The notes below the pieces were generated by a model, which made no database searches, was not told the origin of the DNA, and saw only the letters and a list, made by a program, of their open reading frames with translations. The translations under genes were made by a program, and so were the position numbers. DNA of 64,000 bases. It comes from Prunus persica. Taxonomy: Eukaryota; Streptophyta; Magnoliopsida; Rosales; Rosaceae. Of the stretch, positions 11,792 to 24,138 are shown piece by piece (within the stretch, counting starts at the first letter, position 1; each line of letters begins with the position of its first letter). The DNA is taken from positions 20,460,462 through 20,524,461 of the forward strand of contig NC_034015.1 in the NCBI RefSeq assembly GCF_000346465.2, written 5' to 3'.

Positions 11792-13874
11792 TTGCTGCTG
11801 TTGCTGCTGTTGCTGCTGTTGATGCCTCTGTAACAACTGCTGCTGCATTTGCATTTGCATTTGCTGTTGCGGCTGAGGCTTCTGCTGCTGATGTTGCTGC
11901 TGCAGCTCCCTCGCCTTCATCACTTGAGTCTAACACATCCAAACAAACAGTGAAACATTTCAAATAGAGAGAAGTCCAAACAATTCCATCTATATTTATG
12001 AATTGAAAGAAAAAACGTCAGAGCCAAGGTTGAAGTCCAATAGAAGTCCGCACCTCAATGTAAGATGCAGCTGCTTCTGAGTGCTTCTCATTCGTCCTAG
12101 CAATAAATATGTCCCAAAAGACAGACCACCATTCGAAAAGAAAGCCACCAGGTGCATCAATAGCTGGAGCAAGAGTAAAATCAAAGAAATGTAAATAAAT
12201 TCAGATATACAATTCGCAGTATGCAGTGCATCTCTTTTCTTTGGCATATATACTTACCTACAGGATCTGTAGACACTTTTCCTTCATCTTGAAATGCCTT
12301 TGCAGAAGCATGTAATTTTCTCTTCATAAGGTAATCATATATATACACATCCAACCTGTGATCCAAACAAATTATAAAACTTCCACATTTCAGGAGTCCA
12401 AAAAACTTTAACTTCTGAAAATTAACATTGGAAGAAGGTCCACAATGCAAAAACATAAAATCTGATACGATGCTAATCCACCAATCCAGTGACAAGAAAA
12501 CGAATGAAAATATTAAACATTACAATCATTGAAACAAATTCTTCTCACTAATTAAGTTTTTTCTGTCAAGCTTAGTTGAAGCGAATTATTTATTTTCTAG
12601 AACAAACTGAATCAAACATGAGATTCAAAATTGAAGTTCTTTTAAGAAAGTCCTCAACATCAAAAGACATGTACAACAACAACAGCTTTTTGGATCTACA
12701 ATGTCACCCATATTTTGGGAGGAGAAAACAAGTAACTCAGCTCGTGTGTTGTTAGTTGAGGAAAAAAACTCAAATTTACCGAAACGCAAAACAATACAAA
12801 ATAGAAGACTGAAAAGTTAAGGGCCCGTTTGAAAACCATTTCAATTTTAGTTTTTAGTTTTTAGTTTTCATTTTTGTGCTAGAGTATAGAGGAGAAGCAT
12901 NNNNNNNNNNNNNNNNNNNNNNNNNNNNNNNNNNNNNNNNNNNNNNNNNNNNNNNNNNNNNNNNNNNNNNNNNNNNNNNNNNNNNNNNNNNNNNNNNNNN
13001 GGTAGTGATGGCTTTCTGTTGGACCTCCCTCCCATCCTCCCCTCTCATCCTCTCTCTCCATCTCATCCTCACTCCCATTCTCACTCTCATTTTCCTCTAT
13101 ACTCTAGCACAAAAAATGAAAACTAAAAACTAAAACTGAAATGGTTATCAAACGGGCCCTAAATTTCTTTCCTCTTTTCCTGTTTTTTTTCTGGAGCAGG
13201 GAAAAATATGAGACAACTGCAGATACAAAGATTCATCCAAATAAACAACACCCCATCTCAACCCTCAATCCAATCAAACAAACGTCACAAGCAAAGCTTG
13301 GAAAAATAAAAGAAGGAAGAACGGAAAGAAAACACAAAGCCAGGCAACAACAAGAAGCATGAATATATTCATATACGAAAATATGGAAGATATCTCAACA
13401 GCAACAGAGCCTTTCAAAAACATGTAAAAAGCAAAGTACCCATTACAGAATAAGGTCACAAAAATCCAAACCAGAGAGACCAAATCGAGCCCCAAAAAAC
13501 GACACAAATTTTGCACAAGCCAACAGCAAAGGCAACAACTTACCCAGCCTCAATAAGCTTGAATGTTATTCTTTAAAAGAAATAATTAAAACGAAGAAAA
13601 GGCGGAAAATTGAACACTAAAGAAATACCCGTTTGAACAAAGATAACAAAGATAACAAAAACAACAGTACCCACCAAAACTGAACACTGAAGAAAGAACC
13701 CTAGAACCAAAAGCTCACTACAAATCCCCAAAATACAAGTGGCTACTACCATGACAACAGCAAAACGAAGAAAAGGCAGAAAATATCAGGACCAAAGTAA
13801 CGTTAAAAGAAACAAGACGAAGTAAAAAGTACTTACATTTTATCAGCTTCCCAATTGGTCTGACTCTGAGACAT
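6148..13874 (-). CDS. LUG: LEUNIG-type transcriptional co-repressor (LisH/LUFS, polyQ, WD40)
   Basis: Eighteen coding exons in phase: 13837-13874, 12258-12355, 12054-12163, 11555-11929, 11376-11464, 11176-11263, 11017-11083, 10799-10848, 9571-9864, 9269-9448, 8653-8895, 8001-8118, 7765-7874, 7427-7576, 7097-7252, 6833-6949, 6410-6616 and 6148-6291. They give 877 residues against 931 in Arabidopsis. The N-terminus has a LisH/LUFS domain ([38 protein letters not shown]), which in this family binds SEUSS. A Gln-rich middle with 33 consecutive Gln and the nuclear [18 protein letters not shown] segment follow. WD40 repeats close the protein ([66 protein letters not shown]). [17 protein letters not shown] and [10 protein letters not shown] match LEUNIG rather than LEUNIG_HOMOLOG. 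LUG represses AGAMOUS in the nucleus. Intron 1 carries a MITE and an assembly gap; intron 8 a 253-bp duplication. Confidence 0.96.
10251..10756. repeat. 253-bp tandem duplication in LEUNIG intron 8
   Basis: Two head-to-tail copies start with a GA tract (about 10251 and 10504) and end TATCAAGTGGAGG. Landmarks such as ATCTAAAAGAAGAAG (10291/10544), TTGGCCACAG (10441/10694) and TCATATCAAG (10488/10741) are all offset by 253 bases. Only a few substitutions separate the copies, mainly next to the GA tract. The duplication is therefore recent. It lies wholly inside the intron, so coding is unaffected. Confidence 0.93.
11723..11821 (-). repeat. CAG/CAA tract coding 33 consecutive glutamines in LEUNIG
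   Basis: On the minus strand the reading frame gives 33 uninterrupted Gln codons, mostly CAG with scattered CAA, between LLQRH and RRDGTQ. More Gln-rich sequence flanks it. The opposite strand gives long artificial poly-Cys and poly-Ala frames, which are shadows. The repeat is a likely length polymorphism. Confidence 0.95.
12821..13159. mobile_element. PIF/Harbinger-like MITE in LEUNIG intron 1 (contains the assembly gap)
   Basis: Terminal inverted repeats start GGGCCCGTTTG at 12821 and end CAAACGGGCCC at 13159. The arms match over about 70 bases, through TTTTTAGTTTTC and GTGCTAGAGTATAGAGGA. The element is flanked by TAA at 12818-12820 and 13160-13162. A 3-bp TAA/TTA target duplication with a GGGCC-starting repeat is typical of Tourist/PIF-Harbinger MITEs. 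No transposase frame is visible; the centre is 100 N plus pyrimidine-rich sequence. Element size is uncertain because of the gap. Confidence 0.8.
12901..13000. other. Assembly gap (100 N)
   Basis: Exactly 100 N, the conventional length for a gap of unknown size. It lies between the arms of an inverted repeat, where hairpins often break assembly or sequencing. Confidence 0.99.
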
Positions 13875-15570
13875 GATTCTGAGATTAACAGCAAGAGCAA
13901 TTTGTATGTAAATCCGAAGCCTTCGACACTTAGCAGATAACGAAGTCGAATGTCGGAGAAATTGTGTTAAAATGCTCAGGGTCCTGTCTTCTGCTCTTCG
14001 GAAGCAGATGGAAGTTTTTGTTTTGTTTTCTCCTTCACTCTACTTGAAAGTTGAAGACGATAACCTCCTCTTTCAATACTAAAATAATATTTTTCATTTT
14101 TGTGGTTTTTTTTTTATCTTTATCTTTTTCTCTTTTTTTGTTTTTACTTTCCTTTAGATTATTTTTATGAGTTTTTTTCTTCTTTTGTTTTTAGCAGGCG
14201 TAGTGCTCCTTCTTCTCACTCTTCAATTCTAAAATGTCACGCAACCGGTGCATAAGATGGTTGGCATTCACTTATATTTATTTTTTCTTTAAAATTTTTT
14301 TTGAATTTTTTTTTTCTTTGCCAAGCTTTTATTAACTTGGTTGGCAAGTAATGCATGCATTTTAAAATTAAATCATTCCTAATCTACATCTCTAATCTGT
14401 AATGTAAATGGTTTCCTTTTCTATAATTTAAGTTGTGTTTATCTTGATGTATTACTTTAATACAATGTATGTTTATTCTCCTTATCTTAGCTTTAAACAT
14501 AAACGAATTAAGTGAGCATTTCTTATTAAAATAAATTATCACAACTATTTAGTTTACCATTCTCTGTATGTTTCTCAGATGCTCAAGCATATTCATCATT
14601 AGAGTTTATTTGGGAGTGATTCTGAATAAGCTACAATCACTTTTAAGAAAATTCACCTCTTATCTGCTTCTCTATTAAATCATCTAAAATTATTATATGA
14701 ACAAGTGATTCTCCATAGAAGAACTTCTAGTTCATATTGTTATAAAAGGAGAATTGTGCAGAACAAATATTAACATAACACTTGACTTTTTTTTGCTTCA
14801 TTTTATATTGATTGGTTATTGGCAGACTAATAAGCAAATGATGTTTTTTTTTTTTTTTCCAATGCAGCTTTGTTTGTTTGGTAACGATTTTTTTCTACGG
14901 TCGTAGGACGCTTAAAGAGGTCAAAATAGATCAGAATAAGTTTGGCGTGACCCGCTCTTTTTCATCTTCTGGCTTTGTAAAGTCTGCATATCACATCACG
15001 GATTGCTTGATAATATTTACTGCCAAATTGTCTTTATTGGTGCCAGAATAAAAAAAGTTCGACAGGCTTTGCAGTTTGCTGCAAAGTCACAGAGAGTCAG
15101 AGAAAGGTGGTTGGGAAAATTCCAAGTCTTTATCTTTTTTAACGCACCAAATCTCTTATTTAATGTTATGATTGAAGACCCTATTCGTTCATTTTGTTGT
15201 GATTAAATCATGAGCATCATTAGCTGGTGCAAATGCTAAAAGAAGAGAATAATTTTCAATTCTAATTTCCTGAAACAAGATCATGCCTAATCCCAAAACT
15301 GATATATGAACCGAGTTGTGTTTCGACCCCACAAAAAAAAAAAAAACGCCTAGTTGTGTACAAAATTTGCCATAAAACAGAAGGTTGAATAGAGGCACTA
15401 CCTCCAATGTGCCTCCTGTAAGGCCTTTTTCTAGAACGAGGAGATTCCTGTGATGCAAATATGACTTTCTAATAAAAAAAAGTTAACCATCTCTTTCTAC
15501 CAAGCAATTATTATAGAAAGAAAGGGTACCAAGACAAAAAAGACACAAAAGAAGGCCATGATTTCTCCAA
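13875..15570. other. Spacer between LEUNIG and BASS2: LUG leader/promoter and BASS2 3' flank
   Basis: The LEUNIG 5' leader (CT/GA-rich, to roughly 14075) sits beside T-rich low-complexity sequence (14090-14340). The rest, to the BASS2 stop, is AT-rich. No coding segment, RNA gene or clear transposon was recognised. Confidence 0.5.
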
Positions 15571-18500
15571 TTATTCTTTGAAATCATCCTTGTCATCAAC
15601 AGGAATTGGTGTGTTTCTCCAAAACACAGCAAGAGCACTCCCACCGAGCTGTTAGGAAGACAATTATGACAGTAAATTAGAGTGTACTTGGGTTAACTCA
15701 AAGGAAAGCTAAGAAAGAAAAAGGAGATTTTAAGAGAGTCATACCGCCATGCAAACAACACTAACAGCAGAAGGGACAGCTACAAGAGGGTTTGTAAAAT
15801 GCTTTTGAGCAAGTAAAAACCCAAGTGCTGAGCTCTGCAAATGAAATTATCAAGAACGTAAATTAGAGGTTACTTTAATTTATCTAACAATTTCAGGTTT
15901 GTCAAGATTAACACATCCAGTAAAAGTTCAGTATACAAATGGAATTCATGATTTGCAAGACGTCAGAGATCAGATGAACTTGTTCAACCTTGACAAACTC
16001 CTTGTAAAATCAGTATGGAAATACTAACTGAGAAGTTGTTTACCTGCATCCCACACTCTATGGATATGGTACGAGAAGTAGATTCACCAAATGATATTTT
16101 TGAAACAAAATAACCAATAGCAAATGCAGCACCATGTAGAACAGCCACCGGGAGTATTAGTTGTGCTCCTTGTGTTTTCAAGACTTCAGAAACTTGCCCG
16201 ATCTTAAAAAATGTAAGAATTCAAGTTACCCCATTAGATGCAATGTAACTTCATGAAATCACAAAAGCTATCGATATGGAATAGTCAACTCAGTTAATAT
16301 TTTGTGACTTACCGGGCTTGCACAGAGTAGAGTGGTGAGAATTACTCCAATTAAAGGAGTCACTGAGGCTATTTTTGAAGTGACTTTGGGGAAGAACTCA
16401 TTTGCCAGCACTGTCACATAAAGCAGGGAGCAGAGTTTTGATTATGAATGTAAGTCCAGATATTGGAAATAAGCTGTGGTTTGCGATAATTGATTTTCAG
16501 ATTCTGATGGTAACTATAAAATATTTTAGTTACCTCCAACAATTGTTGGCATTAAAACAACCTGGAAAGTGCTGATTGCTAGGCCCTGCAAAGATGGTGG
16601 GAGAAAATATCACTGTCATAAGTGGTAATACAAGATATCAATGTCACATGATTAATGTATTAGGTGTCATAATTATGTCTTTTGGATTCCTAAGTGTATT
16701 AATGTGGATCTTTCAAGATTCATGTACCAATTATCCTATAAAAGGGGCTACTTTGTAAGCTTTTAAAATAAGAGTTAGTGAAAGAAAAACAGTTATTTTC
16801 AACTCCAACTTGTGTGTGAGGCGCGAGTTGACTTGGAGTGAATCCAAGGCACCTTCGGTGTGATGCCGAAATTTTTCTAATTTCTCTATTGGACACTTTT
16901 GGTGCAATGCCAAAGGCGAAGTGAGTCCGGATCTCTTTATTTTTTTCCTATCTGATCATGTTGTCCTACATCAGTCAACATGTTTGAACTTACCGCAGCA
17001 TCAACTGGAACAAGCTGGCCAGCAAGAAGCTTGGTAAGAAGCGGTGTCATAATAATAGCTCCTATTGTTGAACACCTACAAAATTCCACAAAATAATCAC
17101 ATTAAGATGTAGTAAAGACTCTTGCTTTTTGTTTTATAATATAAATTTCGGTAACAGTCATTACCATTATAGATAGTATGCAATCGCATTTCCAAGGTAG
17201 CATATATTTGGGACAGAAAATCCTAACTGCCTTGAATTAACCTTATGTTCTAAACATTCTGAATATAGTTCTCTGATTTTAAATTGCATTTGAGTGCATA
17301 TGACTTACGTTGTCATGAGAACAGAAAGTGCAACATTTCCTTTAGATATATAAGTTGCAACATTTGACGCCTGACCACCAGGACAGCATGAGACCAAGAT
17401 AAGACCAGTCGCAATAGGTGCAGAAAGTTTTAGCGTCTGAAAATCAGAGAGGAAATCTTAGATAACATATATGTTTAATCAATACTACCATTGCATCCAA
17501 ACACTATTAAAAGGCATGTGGTTATCCATAAACTTATCCAGTCAACCTGCCCTTTTTTTTGGTAATACAAGAGAGGATCTTCGAATATGGATGGGCGGTA
17601 AACATGAGCTTTTTAGTTAAAGTCTGAATTGAGCAAATATTTTATGTATGTGTAAAACCTGCTTTTCTAATTCTGTTATCATGAACTTGAATGGTAAAGG
17701 ACAAATTCTATAAGAAATTAATATATTTCAATAGTAAATTACACGACAGCCCACAAAAATTTTGAAGAAGAAATACCAGGGCAATGACAAAGCCTAGCAG
17801 AGGTTTTATCATGTACTGTGCAAGAAATCCTACACCCACCTGCAATAAAAAAAATTCAACACCATTTAATAATAGATCATTCTGTTTTCGAAAGTGTCCG
17901 GCGACTTAAATTTGAGTGGATGTTACTCACAGTCCAAGGATTACGTAAACATCGTCTAAAATCCTCGAAGGTCAATGTCAAACCCATAGAAAGCATGAGG
18001 AAACCCAGTCCAAGTGTGAAAAGGTCTGTCTCCAACCAAGTTACCTGCAGGAACCCCAACAATAAGCTAGTTATACACTAGTTGATATGCCACATATTGA
18101 AGTAGCAGGCAAAGAAATATTACAGCAGATGGCTTGTAGATCCCCAGGATGGTGCCCAATATGACCTGTCCGTGGAATTAGATTTAGAATGTGAAAGTGT
18201 TCCTTGAGAAAGCTTTGTTTAAAATAGACACAGAAGTAAGCAATTAAGAAGTATCGAAAATGAGAAACTGAATAACAGTTTCAAATTTTTATAGGGTTGA
18301 AATGTAATACCTACCCACACAGGAAATAGAGTTGTCAAAGTTTCAATTATTCTCTCGTACTGGCTCATCCCACTAGAAGTGCTACCGGGAAGATCTCCAG
18401 ATAAATTTCTTGCAGCCTTGCACAAAACTTCAGAGTTCCTACATATAGCCGCCAACAAGCTGGTCATAATGTATAGAGAATGTGGAATTGGTTGTTCATT

Positions 18501-19332
18501 AACCAGGAAGTGCAGAATATTAAGTAAAGATAATAATGCTTGAAAAGGGCAACCATCTCTATAAATAGTTGGCTAAAACGAGGACACAGACCGGACAGTA
18601 TATGGTTTAGAGCATTACTGGTAAATGGTTATCTGCTGGTGTAAAGCTTGAGACCAGTTCCCTAATCAAGTGAGGGCTGTCTCTTCTCCTATTGGTGTAA
18701 ATAAAGCACATCAATATATGCTTTTCCACATTCTCCTCCAAGACTAAAAATTTCCCATTGCCTATTCCACTATTGTTCCCTCCAGCATTAACCAGTAATG
18801 CTTGTGCATGATCACATTGATATATTAACTTTTCTTTCATCAAAGACGTATCAAACAGAGTAAAGAAGAACTTGAAAGCAAAACACGATGTTCGGAAGGA
18901 AAAAAAACACCTTGATTTGGATTGCAAAACGATGGGACTCCATGGCTTGCTTTGGATTGCACAACTTCTTCCATTCTCAGGCACAGAAAGATCTATACAA
19001 CAATCAATGTCAGAAAACAAAAGTTTGAAACAGAGGGAAAGAGAAGAAATGTCAGTCCCCACAAAATGGGAACACGAAATTGAGTAAATTTGAAGTCCCA
19101 AAGCACAGAATTTTATATATAAAAAAACAACAAAAGAAACAGAACCCAATTGCCAGAAGCCGATAAAATCACTAGCCAGAAAGAATAAGCATTGAAACCA
19201 AGCATGAATTGAATTACACGTACCCAGATGAGTTTGCAGCCTCCTTGCAGATAGAGAAGAGCTTGGCCTGCAGAAAGCGTCACATGTTCTTAACTTGAAA
19301 TCCTTTACAGAAAATCTAGACATGGACGACAT
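15571..19332 (-). CDS. BASS2: Chloroplast sodium/metabolite cotransporter, BASS2-type (sodium:pyruvate)
   Basis: Thirteen exons in phase: 19224-19332, 18911-18992, 18315-18438, 18124-18165, 17931-18044, 17777-17839, 17309-17436, 16994-17075, 16534-16585, 16313-16410, 16044-16202, 15745-15834 and 15571-15648. They give 406 residues; Arabidopsis BASS2 is 409. A Ser/Arg-rich N-terminus ([20 protein letters not shown]) looks like a transit peptide. The bile-acid:sodium symporter fold follows, with [79 protein letters not shown] and the end [16 protein letters not shown]2 imports pyruvate with Na+ across the plastid envelope for isoprenoid synthesis. The subfamily number rests on sequence memory and on the At2g26730-like gene nearby (BASS2 is At2g26900). 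Intron 8 carries an LTR-like insert. Confidence 0.92.
16610..16980 (+). mobile_element. Putative solo-LTR fragment in BASS2 intron 8
   Basis: The intron 16586-16993 is filled by sequence with LTR character on the plus strand, antisense to BASS2. A TATA box (TATAAAAG, 16737-16744) precedes GGGGCTACTTTGTAAGC. Further on are GAGGCGCGAGTTGAC and two short ACACTTTTGGTGCAATGCC / CACCTTCGGTGTGATGCC echoes. No certain TG...CA ends or target duplication were found, so the boundaries are approximate. Confidence 0.4.
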
Positions 19333-20574
19333 TGAATCGAACTTGTGATTCGATCAAGAGGGAGGAGATCAAAGGAGCACTGGGTTTAAGCTAAAATTTC
19401 AAAAGGTGGTAAGCATGGGGTTTTTGGATGTGTTGGTGGGGTTTTCACAGGAAGCTTGCCTCCAAAATGCTTGGCTCGGCTATGTGTTGTGGGCAGTCGT
19501 GGAAACCGATGAGCCACACATATCTATACGTATCTCATCCAAATCTTTTAGGTATAAAAAAGAAAAACCAATTGGATTGTCGTTGGATTGAAAATCACAG
19601 TTTATGCAGGCTTGGAGCTCGCGCAATTTTCTCTTGACTGGGAAATAAAATTACAGAGAAGAGCTCGCAGCAACATGAGCAGTAAGTGTAACAGAAAGTT
19701 AAAAGCTTTTGACTTTCAGTGTTTTCACTTTAAAAAAATAAAAAATACCACATTTGACCCGAATTTTGTGTCAAAGTATATATAATAATACCTAGCCTTT
19801 TGGTAAATTCGAACCCAAAATATTTGTACTTTATGATTCATTCATCTAGAGAAGTGATAATTTGTTGATAAGATTAAAAACCATTTTAACGGACTATAAA
19901 GTTATAAACACACTCTTAAAATCAAATATAATTACAATGTTTGGAAAATTATTGAAAACTAATTTTTTTTTTATTACACATAGTTTAACTATAAGGGGAG
20001 GGACCCCGTTGGCTTTTGAAAACTAAATTTAAGTGCGAGTCAACTGTAATTTTCTAAAACATAAAAATTATAGTCACGCTCACTCCTAACTAAATAACAG
20101 CAAGCAACACCTAGTAAAGAAATTATAATTATTAAATTTTGAAAAATTAAAAAAAATGAAAATAGTTCTTGCAAATTGCAATGTGGGCCTAAAGCGGCCC
20201 ATGTTCCAGTTACCATAGAACGACTCTTTTTTAGTGGCTGGGCCTCTGACATTTCTGAGTTAACCCATATCCATTGGCGTGGTCTCTCTTGATGCTCTTC
20301 TTTTCTTTCTATTCTACGAACAAACAAATTCTTTTATTTTTCTAATTTCTACCTACACTGTGAAAAATTAAGGGTCATTTTCTCTTTCTTCTGATTTTAA
20401 ATATTTAGCTGTTCTGAGTGATTGATGTTGCAGACAAAAATTTGTCTTCATTGATATGCTGCTAGCTGTCTCTCTCTTGTTTTCTCACTGCATTAAAATC
20501 TTCTTCTTGTCATGGCCCCCTTATCTGTTGAAGCAATGGCACTGTGGCATGGCATCTGATTAATCTACTAGCCT

Positions 20575-20620
20575 GCACCAGCACCAGCACCAGCACCAGC
20601 ACCAGCACCAGCACCAGCAG
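20575..20620. repeat. (CACCAG)n hexanucleotide repeat
   Basis: About seven perfect CACCAG units in non-coding DNA between BASS2 and the receptor kinase. Confidence 0.9.
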
Positions 20621-21149
20621 CTATCTTTCCAATGACTTTATTTTTCTGCTTTTGCTCCATCCTCTCCTCTGTCTGCAACTCTCAACTCAGCCATTATATT
20701 ATATGGTCCTAAATTTTGATGAGCATAAATTTAAGTAATTTCTGTGCAGTGATCATCAACATGGGTCTTATCAAATGGTCCAACCCAAGATTGAAGTATT
20801 TTGTGTTTGGCTTCCCAGAAAATGGACACACCCTTTTTTTTTTCTGACTGAAGGAAAATCAAAATCTGGGAAAGTTGGTGGTTGGATATGCATAATGCAG
20901 GAATATTGATTGGGGGCAGCGCCTTAGCAATAGGATACACACACATCCATGTTCTTGGCTCTCATTTGAGACACACATATATCCAAGCCTAGTCCATGGT
21001 TCATGGACCACCTGTTTAATTTACATACAATTACCATAGTTTGGATGCCATGATTTATTTCACAGAATTTGAGGCATTAGTTAAAACTGGACAGGTTTTG
21101 TTTCACCTCCAAAATAACTTCATGAAACATGATATCAAATATTTATTTT

Positions 21150-21300
21150 TTTATAGCCTAGTAGGAAAGAGTTTTGATTCGTAAATTAGTGGTCTTAAAT
21201 TCGAATCTTCATGGTACCTTAATTGTGTGTGTGTGTGAGAAACTCTCATCACTTATAGTTTAGACTATCGCTTATATAAAAAATAAAAATAAAAGCACAA
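21150..21300 (+). mobile_element. SINE-like element with Pol III A and B boxes
   Basis: An A-box match, TAGCCTAGTAG (21154-21164), fits TRGYNNANNNG. A B-box-like AATTCGAATCT follows at 21198-21208, spaced as in tRNA-derived SINEs. A (GT)n stretch and an A/T-rich tail follow. Target-site duplications were not identified. Confidence 0.4.
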
Positions 21301-22071
21301 ACCCATAGGCATTATTGTACACAATATATCCTATATATTACAATTTAAAAAGAAAAAACATGACAAGATTTAGATATTTCAATCTGATCTAATATAATTC
21401 AGGGTATTTGATGTATCAATAATTCAGTGCAGTACAAAAAAGGGTCTAAATCTAAAAGAATTGGGACATAATAAGAAGATAAAAAAGAGGCAGTGGCTTT
21501 CTCTCTAGTACCAAATTAAAGTGACACATTTTGGTCATATGCCATTGCCCATTGGGTTGCTCATACACATTCGTCATCTAACCTGTCTTCTGATAACCAC
21601 TTGATTTATCAGATTTTTTTATTGTGATGGCCGTGGGAATGAGTTGGGGGGGACCGATTCCAGGCCAAAAGGAAGATCATTTTTTGTTTCTGCATAAAAC
21701 TTATCTTTCAAGGCCTCCCAAAAATCCTTTCAATTTTTTTTTTTATTTTTTTATTTTCTTCATATATTTTCTTCATATGCAGCAATATTTATTTTCTTCA
21801 TATATTATGCTTTCTGGTGGCCCTATATCTATCCATGCGCTGGTTTTTATTCTTCTTTCCGAATGACATATTCAAACGAGCTTGAAAAAGAAAAGAAAAA
21901 ATATTCCCAGCCCAACCCTATTTCCAGGTCAATGACATATATATTTTCAGGGGAAAAGACACACGGAGAAACAGTTTGTAAATAGTAACGATATTTGGCA
22001 GAGTGATTAATATCGGTTTAATCAGATTTATGGCATAATTAATATCTGTTTTGCTAGAATGAGTTTCTGCA

Positions 22072-22097
22072 GAGAGAGAGAGAGAGAGAGAGAGAGG
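22072..22097. repeat. (GA)n microsatellite
   Basis: Perfect GA dinucleotide tract in the BASS2-receptor kinase spacer. Confidence 0.9.
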
Positions 22098-23990
22098 AGG
22101 ACCCATCTCTCTGTATATGGAAGTTGGAAATGTGTCTTATGCACAAGCACTTGCTTAAAAAGCAGTTGCAGCAAAGCCCTACTTTCACATTACTTCTTGG
22201 AAGATTTTGTTTTCATCAGTGCGTATTAGTTTGGCCAAATTGGGTTACGTGGCAGCTTTCTTTGTCATGATCATGATGTGTTTGATTTACACTGCAGGAG
22301 TAAAATGTGGAGCAGTGTGTAGTTTAACACTAGTTGGCTTGGCTTTACAAAAAGGAATTGAAATAAGCAACTTTTTTCTTCTTTTTTGTAACATAACATG
22401 TCCTTTTCCCTCGAATTCCTTCTCAGGCTGCTTTCTCTTGTACCGGGAGGGAGGGTCCAATGCCAGATTTATTTATCCACCCTCCAAGTGTTAACATTAC
22501 CTACCCCTTTCATCTGTAATTTTTAAGGCACATTACTCCTGATTGATTGGGTATCTAATTAAAGTTTTGTTTCCCTTCAAATAATTATTTGCTTGGAAAG
22601 TAATTAAATTAAACAGTACCTTACCTTATTATGATACAATACAAAAGGCAATTAATTTTTGCTTACTTGAGTTGGTGAGCATTGGCAGTTGAGATTAATT
22701 ATTTACTTCATCAAAACATTAAACAATAAGAATTTTTTTTGTTAATTTAAGCATGACACTCGATTTGCCATACCAAACATACGTGAAATGCCAAATACCC
22801 CTCCCCTAACAAAGGAAGAATTACACCATACAATACAATACCAAATGATTAAAGATACTAAAGGGGTACATAGAAATCTACATATTAAACTCAATGTGTA
22901 AATTTGATATACTTGATCATTGCCCTTTAACCAATCAAATTTGCTTAAAAACTCAAATTCATACATTTTAATTTAATCCAAGCTTGAGCCTCTTAATACT
23001 CAACTAATTTAATCCACAATTCACCACTTGTTTCCTATATCAACAAACAAAATCTAATGTTTACTATTATAGACTGTGGATCAATCTATGATAAATTCAG
23101 TCAAGAAAAATGTACTATGATATTTGATTTTATATCTTAAATTTTTTTTATAAAAAGGAATTGGTCAATCAGTTAGTAGATGAGTCCCATAATAGCCATG
23201 TTAACAGTTAATAGGTGATCATACAATTTATGTTTGAGAATATTGGTGTATAAATTGATGAAATTGAAATCACAAACCCCTATTAAGTATTTTTGTTTAT
23301 CGAATAATTTTGTAGGTTTTTTTTATTGATTCACATCTTTAACTAGCAAGAATTCTCCATGAATATTTTAAATACGGCAAGGAATTTGTGGTTTAAATTG
23401 TTAAGATAGTTACTCATACACTGAAGGTAAGGCATCATGGTCGAGTCTCTTGTCTCCTAATATTTATCATATATAAAAAATACCCTCATAACCGAAAAAA
23501 TTGATTTTTTTTCATGAAAAACATATTAATATGTATAATAAATTAAAAGTGTGACGGTTTAATATACGAATTTTTAACCGTCTTCCACCGTATTATTATT
23601 ATTTTCTTCACATAGGCCAAAGGCGAAGGGGCAGAGTCGTCAAGTTGCCACCCGTCACTGCCGCTAAACCAACGCGCCTACCGCCAGAGTCTAGACAAAA
23701 TAAATAAATAAACGTTTTTTTTTATTTGTAATTAAATTAACAAGGACAATAAATTAGTAATAAAACGTTTCCACTGCTGCCTGCCAGCAATGCATAGCAT
23801 AGCATAGCAAAGCATATGTGACTGCTGCTGTTTTCTCTCTGCTTTATTTTCCCCTTTCTTGGCCTCGTGATACCCTTGTCTTTTACAGCTTACAAAACCC
23901 TCTGCCTCTCCCTCTCCCTCTCTCTCCCTCTCTCTCACACACACACAGACACAGACACAGTAGCCAGCTAGTACTCTCTCTCTCTCTCTG

Positions 23991-24071
23991 ATGGGTTTTC
24001 GCCGGAAAACCATTTATTGTTTTGTCCAAAACCGCCATAGCAAACCTCCATTGAAACCTCGCTCCATCTAG
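23991..24071 (+). other. Upstream ORF in the receptor-kinase leader (26 codons)
   Basis: ATGGGTTTTCGCCGG opens a frame ending TAG at 24069-24071, 67 bases before the main ATG and right after a (CT)n tract typical of plant leaders. If transcription starts upstream, this uORF could lower translation. No conservation evidence is available. Confidence 0.3.
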
Positions 24072-24138
24072 GGCATAACCAGAACCAACAATAAACACCA
24101 TTGTTGTTTTCTTCTTTTTTCCTTCAAGGTGTAGAAAA

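Larger units (their letters stand above)
19333..24138. other. 4.8-kb spacer between BASS2 and the receptor kinase
   Basis: This is the region between two divergently arranged starts, so it holds both promoters. It contains a (CACCAG)n minisatellite, a (GA)n tract, a SINE-like locus (about 21150-21290) and a CT/CA-rich leader just before the kinase (23895-23990). The short frames here are low-complexity or compositional. No protein or RNA gene was recognised. Confidence 0.5.

Noticed and set aside
11538..11967. Long plus- and minus-strand frames rich in Cys or Ala over the LEUNIG polyQ tract
   Set aside because: They are other reading frames of the CAG/CAA repeat, whose true frame codes Gln inside a complete LEUNIG gene.
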